Of a stretch of DNA of 64,000 nt, positions 43,980 through 52,650 are shown piece by piece. Source of the DNA: Gulosibacter chungangensis (lineage in GTDB: Bacteria; Actinomycetota; Actinomycetes; Actinomycetales; Microbacteriaceae); the NCBI RefSeq assembly GCF_008831155.1, contig NZ_WBKB01000005.1:1-64000 (forward strand). Direction: 5' to 3'. The stretch's first letter is position 1, and every line of letters starts with the position of its first letter. The translations under genes were made by a program, and so were the position numbers. The notes beneath the pieces were generated by a model. The model was given only the letters and a program-made list of their open reading frames with translations. It was not told the DNA's origin and did no database searches.

Positions 43980-44873
43980 CTAGATGCTGATTTCGAAGTC
44001 GTCGCTATCGGAGAATTCTTTGCCCGTGGCGAGCGCGTTCTCGGTGGCCTGCAGGCGCGCAATGTCGAGGCGGGTGTTGGAGACACCCTGCTTCCAATAC
44101 CCAAAGACCTGCACACGTTCGGCGGGGAGGAAGAGCACCGAGCGGCAGTGGCGACGCAGCGAGCGCATGTCTTCGCGCTCGCCGGATGCCCACACACTCG
44201 TGTGCAGCGGCACACGCTCGCGCCGGAACGCGGTCGATAGTGGCAGTGGATCATCGCTCGGAATGGCGCGAATGTGCAGTGGTTCGGTCGCGAAGGGTTC
44301 CGCCTCGGCACGGAAAAGCTCGACCTCATCGGTCGGCGCGGCAATAAATACGGTGGTTTCGGTGGCGAAGGGGGTTCGGCGCAGGATACTCAGGGCCGCG
44401 GGCAGTGCCGAAGAATCGGCGAGCAGGATGCGCGGGGCGCCGGGTGCGGGTACACGGTGTGGGCGCGGCCCGAGGATTGGGATCGAGTCGCCGGGCTGGA
44501 CTGTCTCGAGCCATCGCATGGCGGGGGATTCTGCGTTGTGGCGCACGATGTCAATGGCGACCGTGCGGGTTGTCACGTCGATTTCGGCAATCGTATAGGC
44601 GCGGGATGCATTGGCTGGTGCGTTCGCCACACCCTCGAACTCGAGCGGTTGCTCGGGGTAGAAGAGCCGCACGGCAACATTCGGCACTCGCCACGCCTCA
44701 AGCGGATCGCTACCCGAGAGCTTCCCGGTGACTCGCACGAGTGCGTTCGCGCGGTTGATCACGGATTCAATAACAATGTGGCGTTCCTCAAGATCCCGCT
44801 GGTGGTCGGGATGGTTGAGGACCGCGAGTAACCGACGCACAGCGGTCGGCGTGAGGTTGAGTTCCTCGGTCAT
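43980..44873 (-). CDS. Siderophore-interacting protein (ViuB/FAD-binding ferric reductase type)
   Basis: The 297-residue protein shows the family order: a FAD-binding barrel with DIVRHNAESPAMRWLETV and GDSIPILGPRP, then a NAD(P)H-binding part with ILLADSSALPAAL, SVWASGERED, RRHCR and FGYWKQGVSNTR. Such proteins reduce the ferric siderophore inside the cell to release iron. The ATG at 44873 has GGAG before it, and a DtxR/IdeR iron box lies 28-46 bases upstream. It is part of the iron locus with the TetR and ABC exporter genes. There is also a short N-terminal extension with a possible winged-helix look (LTPTAVRRLLAVL). Confidence 0.88.
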   Translation of the reverse strand: MTEELNLTPTAVRRLLAVLNHPDHQRDLEERHIVIESVINRANALVRVTGKLSGSDPLEAWRVPNVAVRLFYPEQPLEFEGVANAPANASRAYTIAEIDVTTRTVAIDIVRHNAESPAMRWLETVQPGDSIPILGPRPHRVPAPGAPRILLADSSALPAALSILRRTPFATETTVFIAAPTDEVELFRAEAEPFATEPLHIRAIPSDDPLPLSTAFRRERVPLHTSVWASGEREDMRSLRRHCRSVLFLPAERVQVFGYWKQGVSNTRLDIARLQATENALATGKEFSDSDDFEISI

Positions 44874-44900
44874 GCGGAGCTCCAGGATGAACGATCAGGC

Positions 44901-44919
44901 TCAGGTAAGGCTAGCCTAA
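44901..44919 (-). promoter_or_regulatory. DtxR/IdeR iron box of the siderophore-interacting gene
   Basis: TCAGGTAAGGCTAGCCTAA matches TWAGGTWAGSCTWACCTWA at 17 of 19 positions, just upstream of the siderophore-interacting protein start. Repression by iron-loaded DtxR/IdeR is expected. Confidence 0.8.
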
Positions 44920-45047
44920 ATGTGGAATTCTGGTGCGACCGGCACGCACTTTTGGATGCGCCGGGCTCACGTCGGTGCGCGCGTATGAGTGTCGGGTATG
45001 GGGTGTGGTGCGCTGGATGCGGGTCTGCGGGTCTGGGGGCTCCGAGT

Positions 45048-45761
45048 CTATGACGTCAGCAGCGCGGAGATCGCGGCGATGCGCATGTCCACCAGGCGCT
45101 CGAACATCGTGTCACTGTCGGGGGTCGGGAGTGTGGCCGCCTCGCGAGAGTGCGGAGCCGCCACGTCAGGGAGTGCCTCGAGCCAGATCCTTGGCACCGG
45201 CTGGGTGATTGCCTCGCGAACCGGCGCCGGGCTCGAGTCATAGCGGTAGTCGATCATCAACGTGAAGCTAAAGAGGTCGAGCAGGAAGCTGTTTCTTGCG
45301 GTGATGGCCTGCTCGAGGGTGAGCCCGAGGTCGACGAAAAACTGCAGCGTGTGCTCGGCTAGCAGGATGCGGCTCGGGTCGATTTCACCTGGCGTCACGG
45401 TCTCGTCGAGGGAGATGAGCGTGGCGCGCGGAAAGCGTCGGTAGGCTTCGCGGCCCTCGCGGTACGCGGTGCGGAGTGAGTCTTTCCAGTTGGTGGCATC
45501 GAGCTGCGGCGCCGGGATGGACTGCATGATCAGTGCGGCCACCCCGTCGACCACATCCTGCCTGCTGTCCACGTGGTTGTAGAGCGCTTTCGGGCTGACC
45601 TCGAAGTCTCGCGCGAGGCGGTTCATGGTCAGTGCCGGAAATCCTTCGGCGCCCGCGATCTCGAGGCCACGCTGCAAAATTGCCTCGAGGGTGAGGACGG
45701 CACCCTCGCTTCGCCGCGGTCGCCCGCGGCCCCTCGGCGCAGAGTTTGCGTTCTCGCTCAT
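45048..45761 (-). CDS. TetR-family regulator
   Basis: The 237-residue protein has an N-terminal TetR helix-turn-helix (LARDFEVSPKALYNHVDSR) after a basic tail (RGRGRPRR), and a C-terminal all-helical domain of the TetR_C type. It is divergent from the siderophore ABC exporter, with a near-palindrome between the two starts, so it probably represses that exporter. The ATG at 45761 is preceded by a weak CCTAGG element. Its ligand is unknown. Confidence 0.87.
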   Translation of the reverse strand: MSENANSAPRGRGRPRRSEGAVLTLEAILQRGLEIAGAEGFPALTMNRLARDFEVSPKALYNHVDSRQDVVDGVAALIMQSIPAPQLDATNWKDSLRTAYREGREAYRRFPRATLISLDETVTPGEIDPSRILLAEHTLQFFVDLGLTLEQAITARNSFLLDLFSFTLMIDYRYDSSPAPVREAITQPVPRIWLEALPDVAAPHSREAATLPTPDSDTMFERLVDMRIAAISALLTS

Positions 45762-45790
45762 GCCTAGGAGTGTACGGCCCCTTCACTATA

Positions 45791-45808
45791 AATCCATAGC
45801 TATTGATT
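45791..45808. promoter_or_regulatory. TetR-type operator in the divergent exporter promoter
   Basis: AATC-N-ATAGCTAT-N-GATT is an 18-bp dyad with only one mismatched pair, centred between the TetR gene and the ABC exporter. It fits a TetR-type operator. Confidence 0.6.
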
Positions 45809-45820
45809 AAGTGACAGTCC

Positions 45821-48269
45821 GTGGCTAGATTCACTCAGGTGAGCCTTACTTCGCAGCAAACCCGCTCGATTTCCCTCGGAGCCGCGGTGCGCAACCACCG
45901 TCCGGCGCTGATCCTTTCCGCGGTCTTTTCGGCAATCGCGGCCGCCTGCTCCCTTGCGCCCTTCTTCGCGGTCTACGCGGTGACGGTGGCGCTGTTTATT
46001 GCGGAAGATGCATCCACCATCGCGATGATCGTGGGGCTGGCAGCCGCCGCACTCGTGCTGCGCGCCGTCGCGAGCGCGATATCTAGCCATGTCGGGCACG
46101 TTGCCGCCTATCGCATCCTGGAAGAGCTGCGACTCGGTATCGGCCAGAATCTGCAACACCTGCCGCTCGGGGCTGTGCAGGCCCGTTCGAGTGGGGAGAT
46201 GAAGAAAATCCTGCACGATGACATCGAGCAGCTCGAAGAGGTGCTCGCCCACGGCATCCCGGACGGTGCTGCCGCGGTGTCCATGCCGATCGTGACGATA
46301 TTGGCAATGTTCATTGTCGACTGGCGACTCGCGCTCTTGGCGCTCGGGGCGCTCGTACTGCTTGTCGTGGTCTCGGGGATTGGCATGACGCTCGCACAGA
46401 AGAACAATCGGGCGCTTGCCGAGCATTCGCTCGTGCTGAACCGAGCGGTGATGGGGTATCTGCACGGCATTCGGGTGATTCGTGCGTACCTGCGCGCCGA
46501 TGCTGGCTTCGACCGGGCGAAGGATGCGGTGGTCACCGGCGCCGAGCTGCAAGACGCTGCGACCTCGGGCCCGCTGCGCTGGCTGGTTGCGGGGATGGGC
46601 GCGGCGATGGGGCTCGCGGTGCTCGTCGTTGTGCTCGCGGCCATCGGTGAGCTCCCCGGTCTGGCGCTGGATTCGGGCACAGTCTGGGGCATCACGGCAC
46701 TCCTCGGCGCCGCACTGCTCGCGCGCGTGCTCGCGACGGCGTGGTCGAACCAACTCGTGTGGCACCTCGCCGCGCAATCGAAAGCTGACCTGCAGCTATC
46801 GATCCTCGATCGGCTCCGTCGCGTACCGCTCGGATTCTTCCAACGCTTTGATGCGGGCCGCGCGGGTGCGACGGTGACCAGTGACATCCCCATGCTCGAT
46901 TTTTAGAAACATCCCACAGCAGATCGTCGGTTCCCTCATCCAACCCTTCTACGCGAGCATCATCCTGTTCATCATCGACTGGCGGCTCGCACTCGCGGCC
47001 ATAATCGGGGTCCCGTTGTTTTGGGCCATCACGATCTGGACCGACCGGATCTACCAGCGCGTCTTTGCCGATCTTCACCGCGCTCGCAGCGAAGCCACGG
47101 CCGTGATGCTGCAACAGGCACGCGGCGCTGCCGTACTACGCGGAAACCCAGACTCCAAGGTCGCGCGCCGATACGACACCGCCATGCGCGGTCTTGCCGC
47201 AGCCAGTATCGCGATGTCTGTGAAGGGGACCCCAGCATCCGCCATCGGCGCGATCGTGGTGGAATCCGGGCAGGTGCTGCTGATTGCCGTTGGCGCAGCC
47301 CTCTATCTGGGCGGCAGCGTCAGCGCCGCGACACTGCTGATCTTCCTCTTCCTGTCCCTGACCTTCTACCAGCCAATCCAGGAGCTGAGCGGGCTCGCGG
47401 GCTACCGCCTGAATCAGCAGCAGATCGCCGCGAAAATTGGCGAAGTGTGGGACGCGCAGACGCTCAGCGAACCCGCACAGCCAGCCTCGCCGAGCGGCAC
47501 CACAATCGAATTCGATCAGGTCCGCTTCGGCTGCGGCGAAGAAACGACCCTGCACGAGGTGTCGTTCCGTGCACAGGCCGGCGAACTCACGGCGCTCGTG
47601 GGGAAATCGGGTGCCGGAAAGACCATCATCGCGAGCCTCGTTGCGCGACTGTGGGATGTGGACTCCGGGGCGATCCGGATTGACGGCGCCGACGTGCGCG
47701 ACCTCGGCAGCGCATCCGTCACCTCCCTCGTAACCGCCGTCTTTCAGGACGTGTACCTCTTCGACGACACGGTCCGTGCGAACCTCGCGCTCGGTCGCCC
47801 CGATGCCACCGATGCGGAAATTTGGGATGCGCTTGTCGCGGCGCAGTGCGATGACGTGGTGGCAGCGCTCCCGGAGGGGCTCGACACAGTGCTCACCGAG
47901 GGCGGCAGCGACCTCTCCGGCGGACAGCGGCAGCGACTATCGATCGCCCGAGCGCTCCTGAAGAACTCACCGATTCTGATTCTGGACGAAGCGGTTGCCG
48001 CCGTTGACCCGGGAACTGAGGATCGCATCCAAGCCGCCCTCTCGACCCTCCTTGCGGGGCGCACCGTGATCGTGATCGCGCACCGCCTGAGCGCCATCGC
48101 GAATGCCGATCGCATTGTCGTCGTCGACCGCGGCACCGTCGTCGGCTCCGGCGGGCACGACTCTCTGCTGCTGACCTGTGACGAATATCGCGTGCTTGCG
48201 GCCGTGCAGGGGCTCGAGCCCAATCAAAACCGCAGCAACAACGCCTTTGAGAAAGTAGACCAGCGATGA
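45821..48269 (+). pseudogene. Siderophore-type ABC exporter: fused half-transporters, first ATPase domain lost, frameshifted
   Basis: Two half-transporters of the heterodimeric IrtAB-like type appear joined. Residues about 1-275 are the membrane domain of the first (DWRLALLALGAL, YLHGIRVIRAYLR). Instead of its ATPase domain, the sequence goes straight into helix 2 of a second membrane domain (ALLARVLATAWSNQL, LRRVPLGFFQRFDAGRAGA). That is followed by a full ATPase domain (GKSGAGKTI, LSGGQRQRLSIARALL, ILILDEAVAAVDP). In addition, five T at 46900-46904 create TAG at 46904-46906; with four T the frame would read on as LDFRNIPQQ. The deletion removes roughly one ATPase domain and one helix. Start is a GTG near 45821 or 45839 without a ribosome site. 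It probably no longer works. Confidence 0.82.
45835..45853 (+). promoter_or_regulatory. Weaker iron-box-like sequence at the exporter start
   Basis: TCAGGTGAGCCTTACTTCG agrees with the DtxR/IdeR consensus at 14 of 19 positions and overlaps the first codons of the ABC exporter frame. It is weaker than the boxes at 25612 and 44901. Confidence 0.45.
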
Positions 48270-49312
48270 CCGAATCCACTGCCGCAGCCACGCCCGTGGA
48301 CCTCCCTGCCACGGCACACACTCCCGAACCCGGGCGAGCCCGTCGACTCGCGCTCGTTGCGGCGCTCTATTGCACGCAGAACCTCAGCCTCGGCTTCTAC
48401 ACCTATGCCTTCCTGACGATTGCGCAGGCCCGCGGGGTCGCGCTCGCGAGTATCGGTGCGGCTGCTGGTGTCGCGATGATCCTGACCCTGAAATTTCTGT
48501 GGGCGCCGCTGATTGACCGCTTCGGTTCCCGCAAACTCGGCCACTATCGGGGAGGGTTGATCGTGACGCAGAGGTTGCTCGGGCTCGGCATCGCCGCGCT
48601 TGCGCTCCTCGACCCAGCCGCAGACTTCGGGGTGATGCTCAGGATGTTCGCGGTGCTGTTCTTCCTCGCCGGCACGCAGGACATCGCCGCGGATGCGGCC
48701 GCCACTCGACTCCTCCGCCCCGAGGAGCGAGGTCTTGGCAACGGCTTCCAATCGGCAGGATCCTGCGTGGCCCAGGTAGTGGGCGGTGGTCTCGTGCTGG
48801 TCGTGTATGGCTTCGCGGGGTGGCAGGCCGCCGCGCTGATGCTCGCCGTGTTTAGCCTCTTGCCACTGCCGCTCATCCTCGCTTGGCGAGAGTCGGCAAC
48901 CACACAGTCGCAACCTGTGCCGCACATTACCCTGCGCTCGACTCTGGCCTTCTTCGCGCGCCCGGCGGTGCGGTTGTGGTGCTTCGTGCTGCTGCCCGCG
49001 TACACGGTGGGATTCACGATCGCCTACACGGTCGGCTTCACGATCGTGTTCACCATTTCGATGGACCTCACCCGTCCCGAAAGTGCGGGCACGGACTTCA
49101 CCTTCTTCACTACGGTCACTTCGATTCTGATGGTGATCGCGGCCGGGCTTGGCCTCGTCACGGCGGATGCATTCGGTTTCGTTGCCGTGGTCTTGGTCGC
49201 AGGAGTGCTTGCTCTCGTGGGTCTTGTGATCACCGTGCTACGGATCGGCCGGGTGCTGGCCGCTCCCGCGCGAGCACAGAACCTCCAGAATTCAGCCCAA
49301 GTAACCGAGTAG
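48266..49312 (+). CDS. MFS protein, siderophore-transporter-like (RhtX/FptX/AmpG type), possibly internally deleted
   Basis: The 348-residue protein overlaps the exporter pseudogene by 4 bases (ATGA). N-terminal helices and motifs (ALYCTQNLSLGFYTYAFL, TLKFLWAPLIDRFG, GTQDIAADAAATRLL) resemble the AmpG-like/RhtX group of MFS proteins, some of which import siderophores. The family is usually near 400-430 residues. Here AYTVGFTIAYTVGFTI repeats itself in the second half, and the membrane helices around it are fewer than expected, which suggests loss of about two helices. The frame itself is open. Its stop overlaps the convergent exporter gene by 21 bases. Confidence 0.68.
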   Translation: MTESTAAATPVDLPATAHTPEPGRARRLALVAALYCTQNLSLGFYTYAFLTIAQARGVALASIGAAAGVAMILTLKFLWAPLIDRFGSRKLGHYRGGLIVTQRLLGLGIAALALLDPAADFGVMLRMFAVLFFLAGTQDIAADAAATRLLRPEERGLGNGFQSAGSCVAQVVGGGLVLVVYGFAGWQAAALMLAVFSLLPLPLILAWRESATTQSQPVPHITLRSTLAFFARPAVRLWCFVLLPAYTVGFTIAYTVGFTIVFTISMDLTRPESAGTDFTFFTTVTSILMVIAAGLGLVTADAFGFVAVVLVAGVLALVGLVITVLRIGRVLAAPARAQNLQNSAQVTE

Positions 49313-50419
49313 CGCCATCATCCCGAGCGTCGACCCCATCACGAGCATGGACAGAATTGCGCCGAGTAATAGCGGCCGAAAACCGGTGCTGCGGATTGCC
49401 TTGAGATCGGTGGAAAGCCCGATACCGGCGAGCGCCATCGCAACCAGGAAGACACTGACATGGCCCAGCGCATCCTGCACGACCGGCGAGATGACGCCGG
49501 TTGAGGTGACGGCCGCGACGAGCAAGAAACCGACGAGGAACCAGGGGATGAGTTTGATAGCTCGGCCGAAGGTGAGTCGCTCGGAACCTGCGGTACGACG
49601 AGCTTCCACGACCGCGAGGGTGAGGCTCACCGGCACGATCATCAGCGTGCGCACGAGCTTCACCGTCACAGCGAACCCGAGCGCGGCGGTGCTGAACACG
49701 CTCGTGGATGCGACCACGGAGCTCGTGTCATTCACCGCTGTGCCCGCAAAAAGGCCGAAGGCGTGTGGTGACATTCCGAGGGCATGGCCGATGAATGGGA
49801 AGGCCAGCACCGCGAGGATATTAAAGAGGAACACCGTCGAGATCGCGTAGGACACGTCGGAATTGCGCGCGTGAATGACGGGTGAGACTGCCGCGATCGC
49901 GGAGGCCCCGCAGATACCGGTACCCACGCCGATCAGCGTGCGAATATCGCGCTCAATTTTTAGTGCTCGCCCGATGAAATACGCGGCGGTAAGGCACACC
50001 GCGAGTGAAGTCAGCATGACCGGCAGCGATTCTGTGCCGACCGTGAGGATGCTCGCGAGCGAGAGCTGCGACCCCAGAAGCACGACCGCGAGCTGCAGCA
50101 CGGTCTTGCTCGAAAAGCGGATGCCCGGAGTGGCCCAGCGGGGTAGCGACCTGGTGAGGCTGATCAGGATACCGATCAACACCGCAGGAATCGCAGAACC
50201 GAGTACCGGCACAAGTGTGCCGATCACCGTGGCGGCTGCCGCAATAGTTGCGCAGATTAGCAGGCCCGGAACCCAGCGCGCCGCGCGGACGAAGCCTCGG
50301 TTATAGGGCTTCCGTGATATGCGGACGAAGGCGCGGTCAATGGACTTCTGCGGTGCGCGGACAACGCAGAGATCATGGGGTTTGCGTGTTGCGCGGGTTG
50401 TGGCGGTCCTGTCTTGCAT
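49292..50419 (-). CDS. YeiH-family putative exporter with repetitive N-terminus
   Basis: The 375-residue protein has about ten membrane helices and the YeiH/PF03601 pattern: IPAVLIGILISL, SSKTVLQLAVVLLGSQLSL, GVGTGICGASAIAA and GTAVNDTSSVVA. Family members are called putative sulfate or organic-anion exporters; function is poorly known. The first 49 residues are not membrane and consist of a 12-residue repeat (TRATRKPHDLCV, VRAPQKSIDRAF, VRISRKPYNRGF, VRAARW). The usual start for the family is right after this, so the extension may be a translated DNA repeat or the true start may lie downstream; the ATG at 50419 is the only one before the first helix. Confidence 0.82.
   Translation of the reverse strand: MQDRTATTRATRKPHDLCVVRAPQKSIDRAFVRISRKPYNRGFVRAARWVPGLLICATIAAAATVIGTLVPVLGSAIPAVLIGILISLTRSLPRWATPGIRFSSKTVLQLAVVLLGSQLSLASILTVGTESLPVMLTSLAVCLTAAYFIGRALKIERDIRTLIGVGTGICGASAIAAVSPVIHARNSDVSYAISTVFLFNILAVLAFPFIGHALGMSPHAFGLFAGTAVNDTSSVVASTSVFSTAALGFAVTVKLVRTLMIVPVSLTLAVVEARRTAGSERLTFGRAIKLIPWFLVGFLLVAAVTSTGVISPVVQDALGHVSVFLVAMALAGIGLSTDLKAIRSTGFRPLLLGAILSMLVMGSTLGMMALLGYLG
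50273..50398 (-). repeat. 36-bp tandem repeat, 3.5 copies, encoding the YeiH N-terminus
   Basis: GCGGAC recurs at 50285, 50321 and 50357, exactly 36 bases apart, with the rest of each unit well conserved. The reading frame is kept, giving a 12-residue peptide repeat rich in Arg and Lys. Confidence 0.85.
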
Positions 50420-50708
50420 GTTGGCAAGTCTGCGCCGGTCCGAAACTGGCCGGTAGAGAGCAATTTATTGCATGGCTACAAACACAGGTTGTAGCCTCTG
50501 CCACGGTTTTGGCTGACACCGCCCGAGTGGAGGCCGGAGCGTATGTCAGAAAAGTGCACGCTACGCGCGACACGCCTACGACACGCCGCGGGAAGTCTCC
50601 GCCCGTGCACTTTTCCGACGCGGTCCGATGGCACTGGTTCGCGTCCACCTTTTCTTGACAGGGGTCGGTGGGCAGGGTTTCCCGTGCACATTGCTGGCGG
50701 GTGGTGGG
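50420..50708. repeat. Interval with 11-bp inverted repeat
   Basis: The 289-base gap between the YeiH-like and pdxR genes holds no clear gene. AAAAGTGCACG (50550-50560) and its complement (50604-50614) form a perfect inverted repeat 43 bases apart. It could be an old mobile-element end or a pair of binding sites. Confidence 0.5.
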
Positions 50709-52565
50709 TCAGGCGCCGAGGGCTTGTCGGAGTCGGGTGAGTCCTTCGTGGAGCGCACTTTCGCTGAGGTGCGCGTAGCCGATCACAATGCTGCTGGCGC
50801 TGGGTGTGGGTGTGGATGTCCCGGTGCCGGTAGCTGTGGCGATGGGGGCGCCGGTGGCAGCAGCTGGGGCAGCTGTGTCGGCGGCAGCGGTAGCGCCGGA
50901 GGCCGATTCGGATGCGGGGCCCGCCGCATCCGGGCTGCGCCAGTAGTCGGCGCCGGGCGAGACCAATACTCCCGCAGCCTCACAAGCCGCAAGCAGTTCA
51001 GCCTCGGGTCGATCGCTGCGCACAACGGCATGCAGGCCCCCGTCCATCGGCGCCACGGTGACCCCTTCGAGATCTCCGATTGCTTCAAGAACGAGACCGC
51101 GGCGTTGCCGATAGGTCCGACGCATCCTGGCTGTGTGCCGACGCAGCTCACCCGACTCGAGGTACTCCGCAAATGCGTGCTGCACGACGGCGGACACTGG
51201 TGTTCCCAAGTCACGCCGCGTCGCCAGGAGTCGTTCGCGAATACGATCCGGAACGCACAGCATCCCGATGCCCAAGGCTGGCGCCACGGTTGTCGAGAAG
51301 GTGCCGAGCAATGCGACATGCCCCTCGGTCGGCTCATCGAGCGCGGTGAGTGTAGGCAGTGGCTGCCCCACGTAGCGCAGCTCGGAGTCGTAGTCATCCT
51401 CGACGATAAAGGCTTCCTCTCGCCTCGCCCACTCGAGGAACTCGAGCCTTCGGTCAATCGGCAGGGAACCACCAAGCGGATACTGGTGACTCGGGGTCAC
51501 AATCGCCAGGTCCGGTCGATTGGCGCCAGTGGGCAGGAGGTCGGTGCGCAGCCCTTCGCGGTCGACTTCGAGCGGCACGAGCGTGCATCCGAGGCGCGTG
51601 GCCGTGCGACGCAGGGACGGGTATCCCGGCGACTCGACTCCCACACGAATCTTCCTTGATCCACCAAGTTCCGAGGCCAGCGTCTCGATGATGAGCGCCA
51701 GGCCCTCGCGGCCACCGGCGGTAACGAGAAAGTGCGCCGGATCACGGGCCAGCCCGCGCATCCGCCGAAAATGGTCCGCGACATTCGCGAGGAATTTGGG
51801 GTCCCCCTCGGGTGGCAGCGACGTGAGTTCCGCATCCGCGGCGTTGCGCCACGCGCGCCGCCAAGCGGGGGTGTGCAGCCAGTCGGTTGCTGGGCGCCCC
51901 GGCAACATGTCGACCGGCGAGGGTGGATGCTGGTCTCGCCGCGGATCCGTATCTCGCGCCCGCGGGCGGAGTGTGTCGGGGCGCTGATGAGCGGAAAGTT
52001 TCGGTGCGGATGTGTCGCGGATCGCAGGTGCATCGGGACCGTGCCGTCGGGTGCTGGCGTTGGTGGATGCAGGGGAGGGCTGCGCACTCGTCGTCGAGGT
52101 AGAAATTGGCAGGGATTCACCCGCGGGATCGAAACGGATGACTCCTCGGCTTGGTTCTGAGCCGAAGTTCGAGCCAGCGGAAGAGCCGGGGCTAGCGCCT
52201 GAGCCTGTGCTGGGGCCAGAACCGGCCCGACCGCCTGGCCCGCCGGTGCCAGCCTGATCACCCCGCCCCGACGCATCCGGCCGCAGCGGGTGCGTCTGCC
52301 GTAGCCGCGAGTTGATCCGCGTTGCCGAGCCGCGCTCGCCAGACAGATATCCCTCCGCAGTGAGCTGTTCGTACGCAGAAACCACGGTGCCGCGGGACAC
52401 CCCGAGCCGAGCGGCCCACGCTCGAGTCGAGGGAAGTTCATCCCCCGGCAGCAGCGCGCCGTCGTCGATGAGCTGTCGAACCGCGCGCGCAAGCTGCAAT
52501 GGAAGCGAAAGGTGACTTGCCCGATCGAGTTCGATCGGGACCTCGGGAATGGAAGTGGACCGCAC
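50709..52565 (-). CDS. pdxR: MocR-family PLP-binding regulator (PdxR)
   Basis: The 618-residue protein joins an N-terminal GntR-type winged helix (LPSTRAWAARLGVSRGTVVSA) to a class I aminotransferase-like domain (TAGGREGLALI, SHQYPLGGSLPIDRR, VEDDYDSELRY). The usual SxxK/PLP lysine region appears as GTFSTTVAPALGIGM, where threonine-valine stands where a lysine is usual, so covalent PLP binding here is doubtful. Two low-complexity inserts stand out: a Gly/Ser/Pro linker (about residues 95-220) and an Ala/Thr-rich stretch near the C-terminus (about 545-590). PdxR proteins activate pdxST when PLP is low. The start is a GTG at 52565. The gene is divergent from pdxS, with PdxR-type boxes between. 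Confidence 0.88.
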   Translation of the reverse strand: MRSTSIPEVPIELDRASHLSLPLQLARAVRQLIDDGALLPGDELPSTRAWAARLGVSRGTVVSAYEQLTAEGYLSGERGSATRINSRLRQTHPLRPDASGRGDQAGTGGPGGRAGSGPSTGSGASPGSSAGSNFGSEPSRGVIRFDPAGESLPISTSTTSAQPSPASTNASTRRHGPDAPAIRDTSAPKLSAHQRPDTLRPRARDTDPRRDQHPPSPVDMLPGRPATDWLHTPAWRRAWRNAADAELTSLPPEGDPKFLANVADHFRRMRGLARDPAHFLVTAGGREGLALIIETLASELGGSRKIRVGVESPGYPSLRRTATRLGCTLVPLEVDREGLRTDLLPTGANRPDLAIVTPSHQYPLGGSLPIDRRLEFLEWARREEAFIVEDDYDSELRYVGQPLPTLTALDEPTEGHVALLGTFSTTVAPALGIGMLCVPDRIRERLLATRRDLGTPVSAVVQHAFAEYLESGELRRHTARMRRTYRQRRGLVLEAIGDLEGVTVAPMDGGLHAVVRSDRPEAELLAACEAAGVLVSPGADYWRSPDAAGPASESASGATAAADTAAPAAATGAPIATATGTGTSTPTPSASSIVIGYAHLSESALHEGLTRLRQALGA

Positions 52566-52581
52566 GCATCCAGTCTGGCAC

Positions 52582-52611
52582 AAGTGGTCTATCAAAGTGG
52601 TTCAAAAGTGG
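52582..52611. promoter_or_regulatory. PdxR binding boxes (three AAGTGG copies)
   Basis: AAGTGG occurs at 52582-52587, 52595-52600 and 52606-52611 between pdxR and pdxS. AAGTGGTCTA at the first copy fits the motif reported for Corynebacterium PdxR (AAAGTGGW-CTA). The copies are 13 and 11 bases apart. Confidence 0.75.
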
Positions 52612-52650
52612 CACTAGGAATAGTCCAATTTGCGGTCCAGGATGGTCGGC

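Noticed and set aside
45800-46777. 325-codon minus-strand frame opposite the ABC exporter
   Set aside because: His/Arg/Glu-rich composition of an antisense frame; the plus strand encodes recognisable membrane domains.
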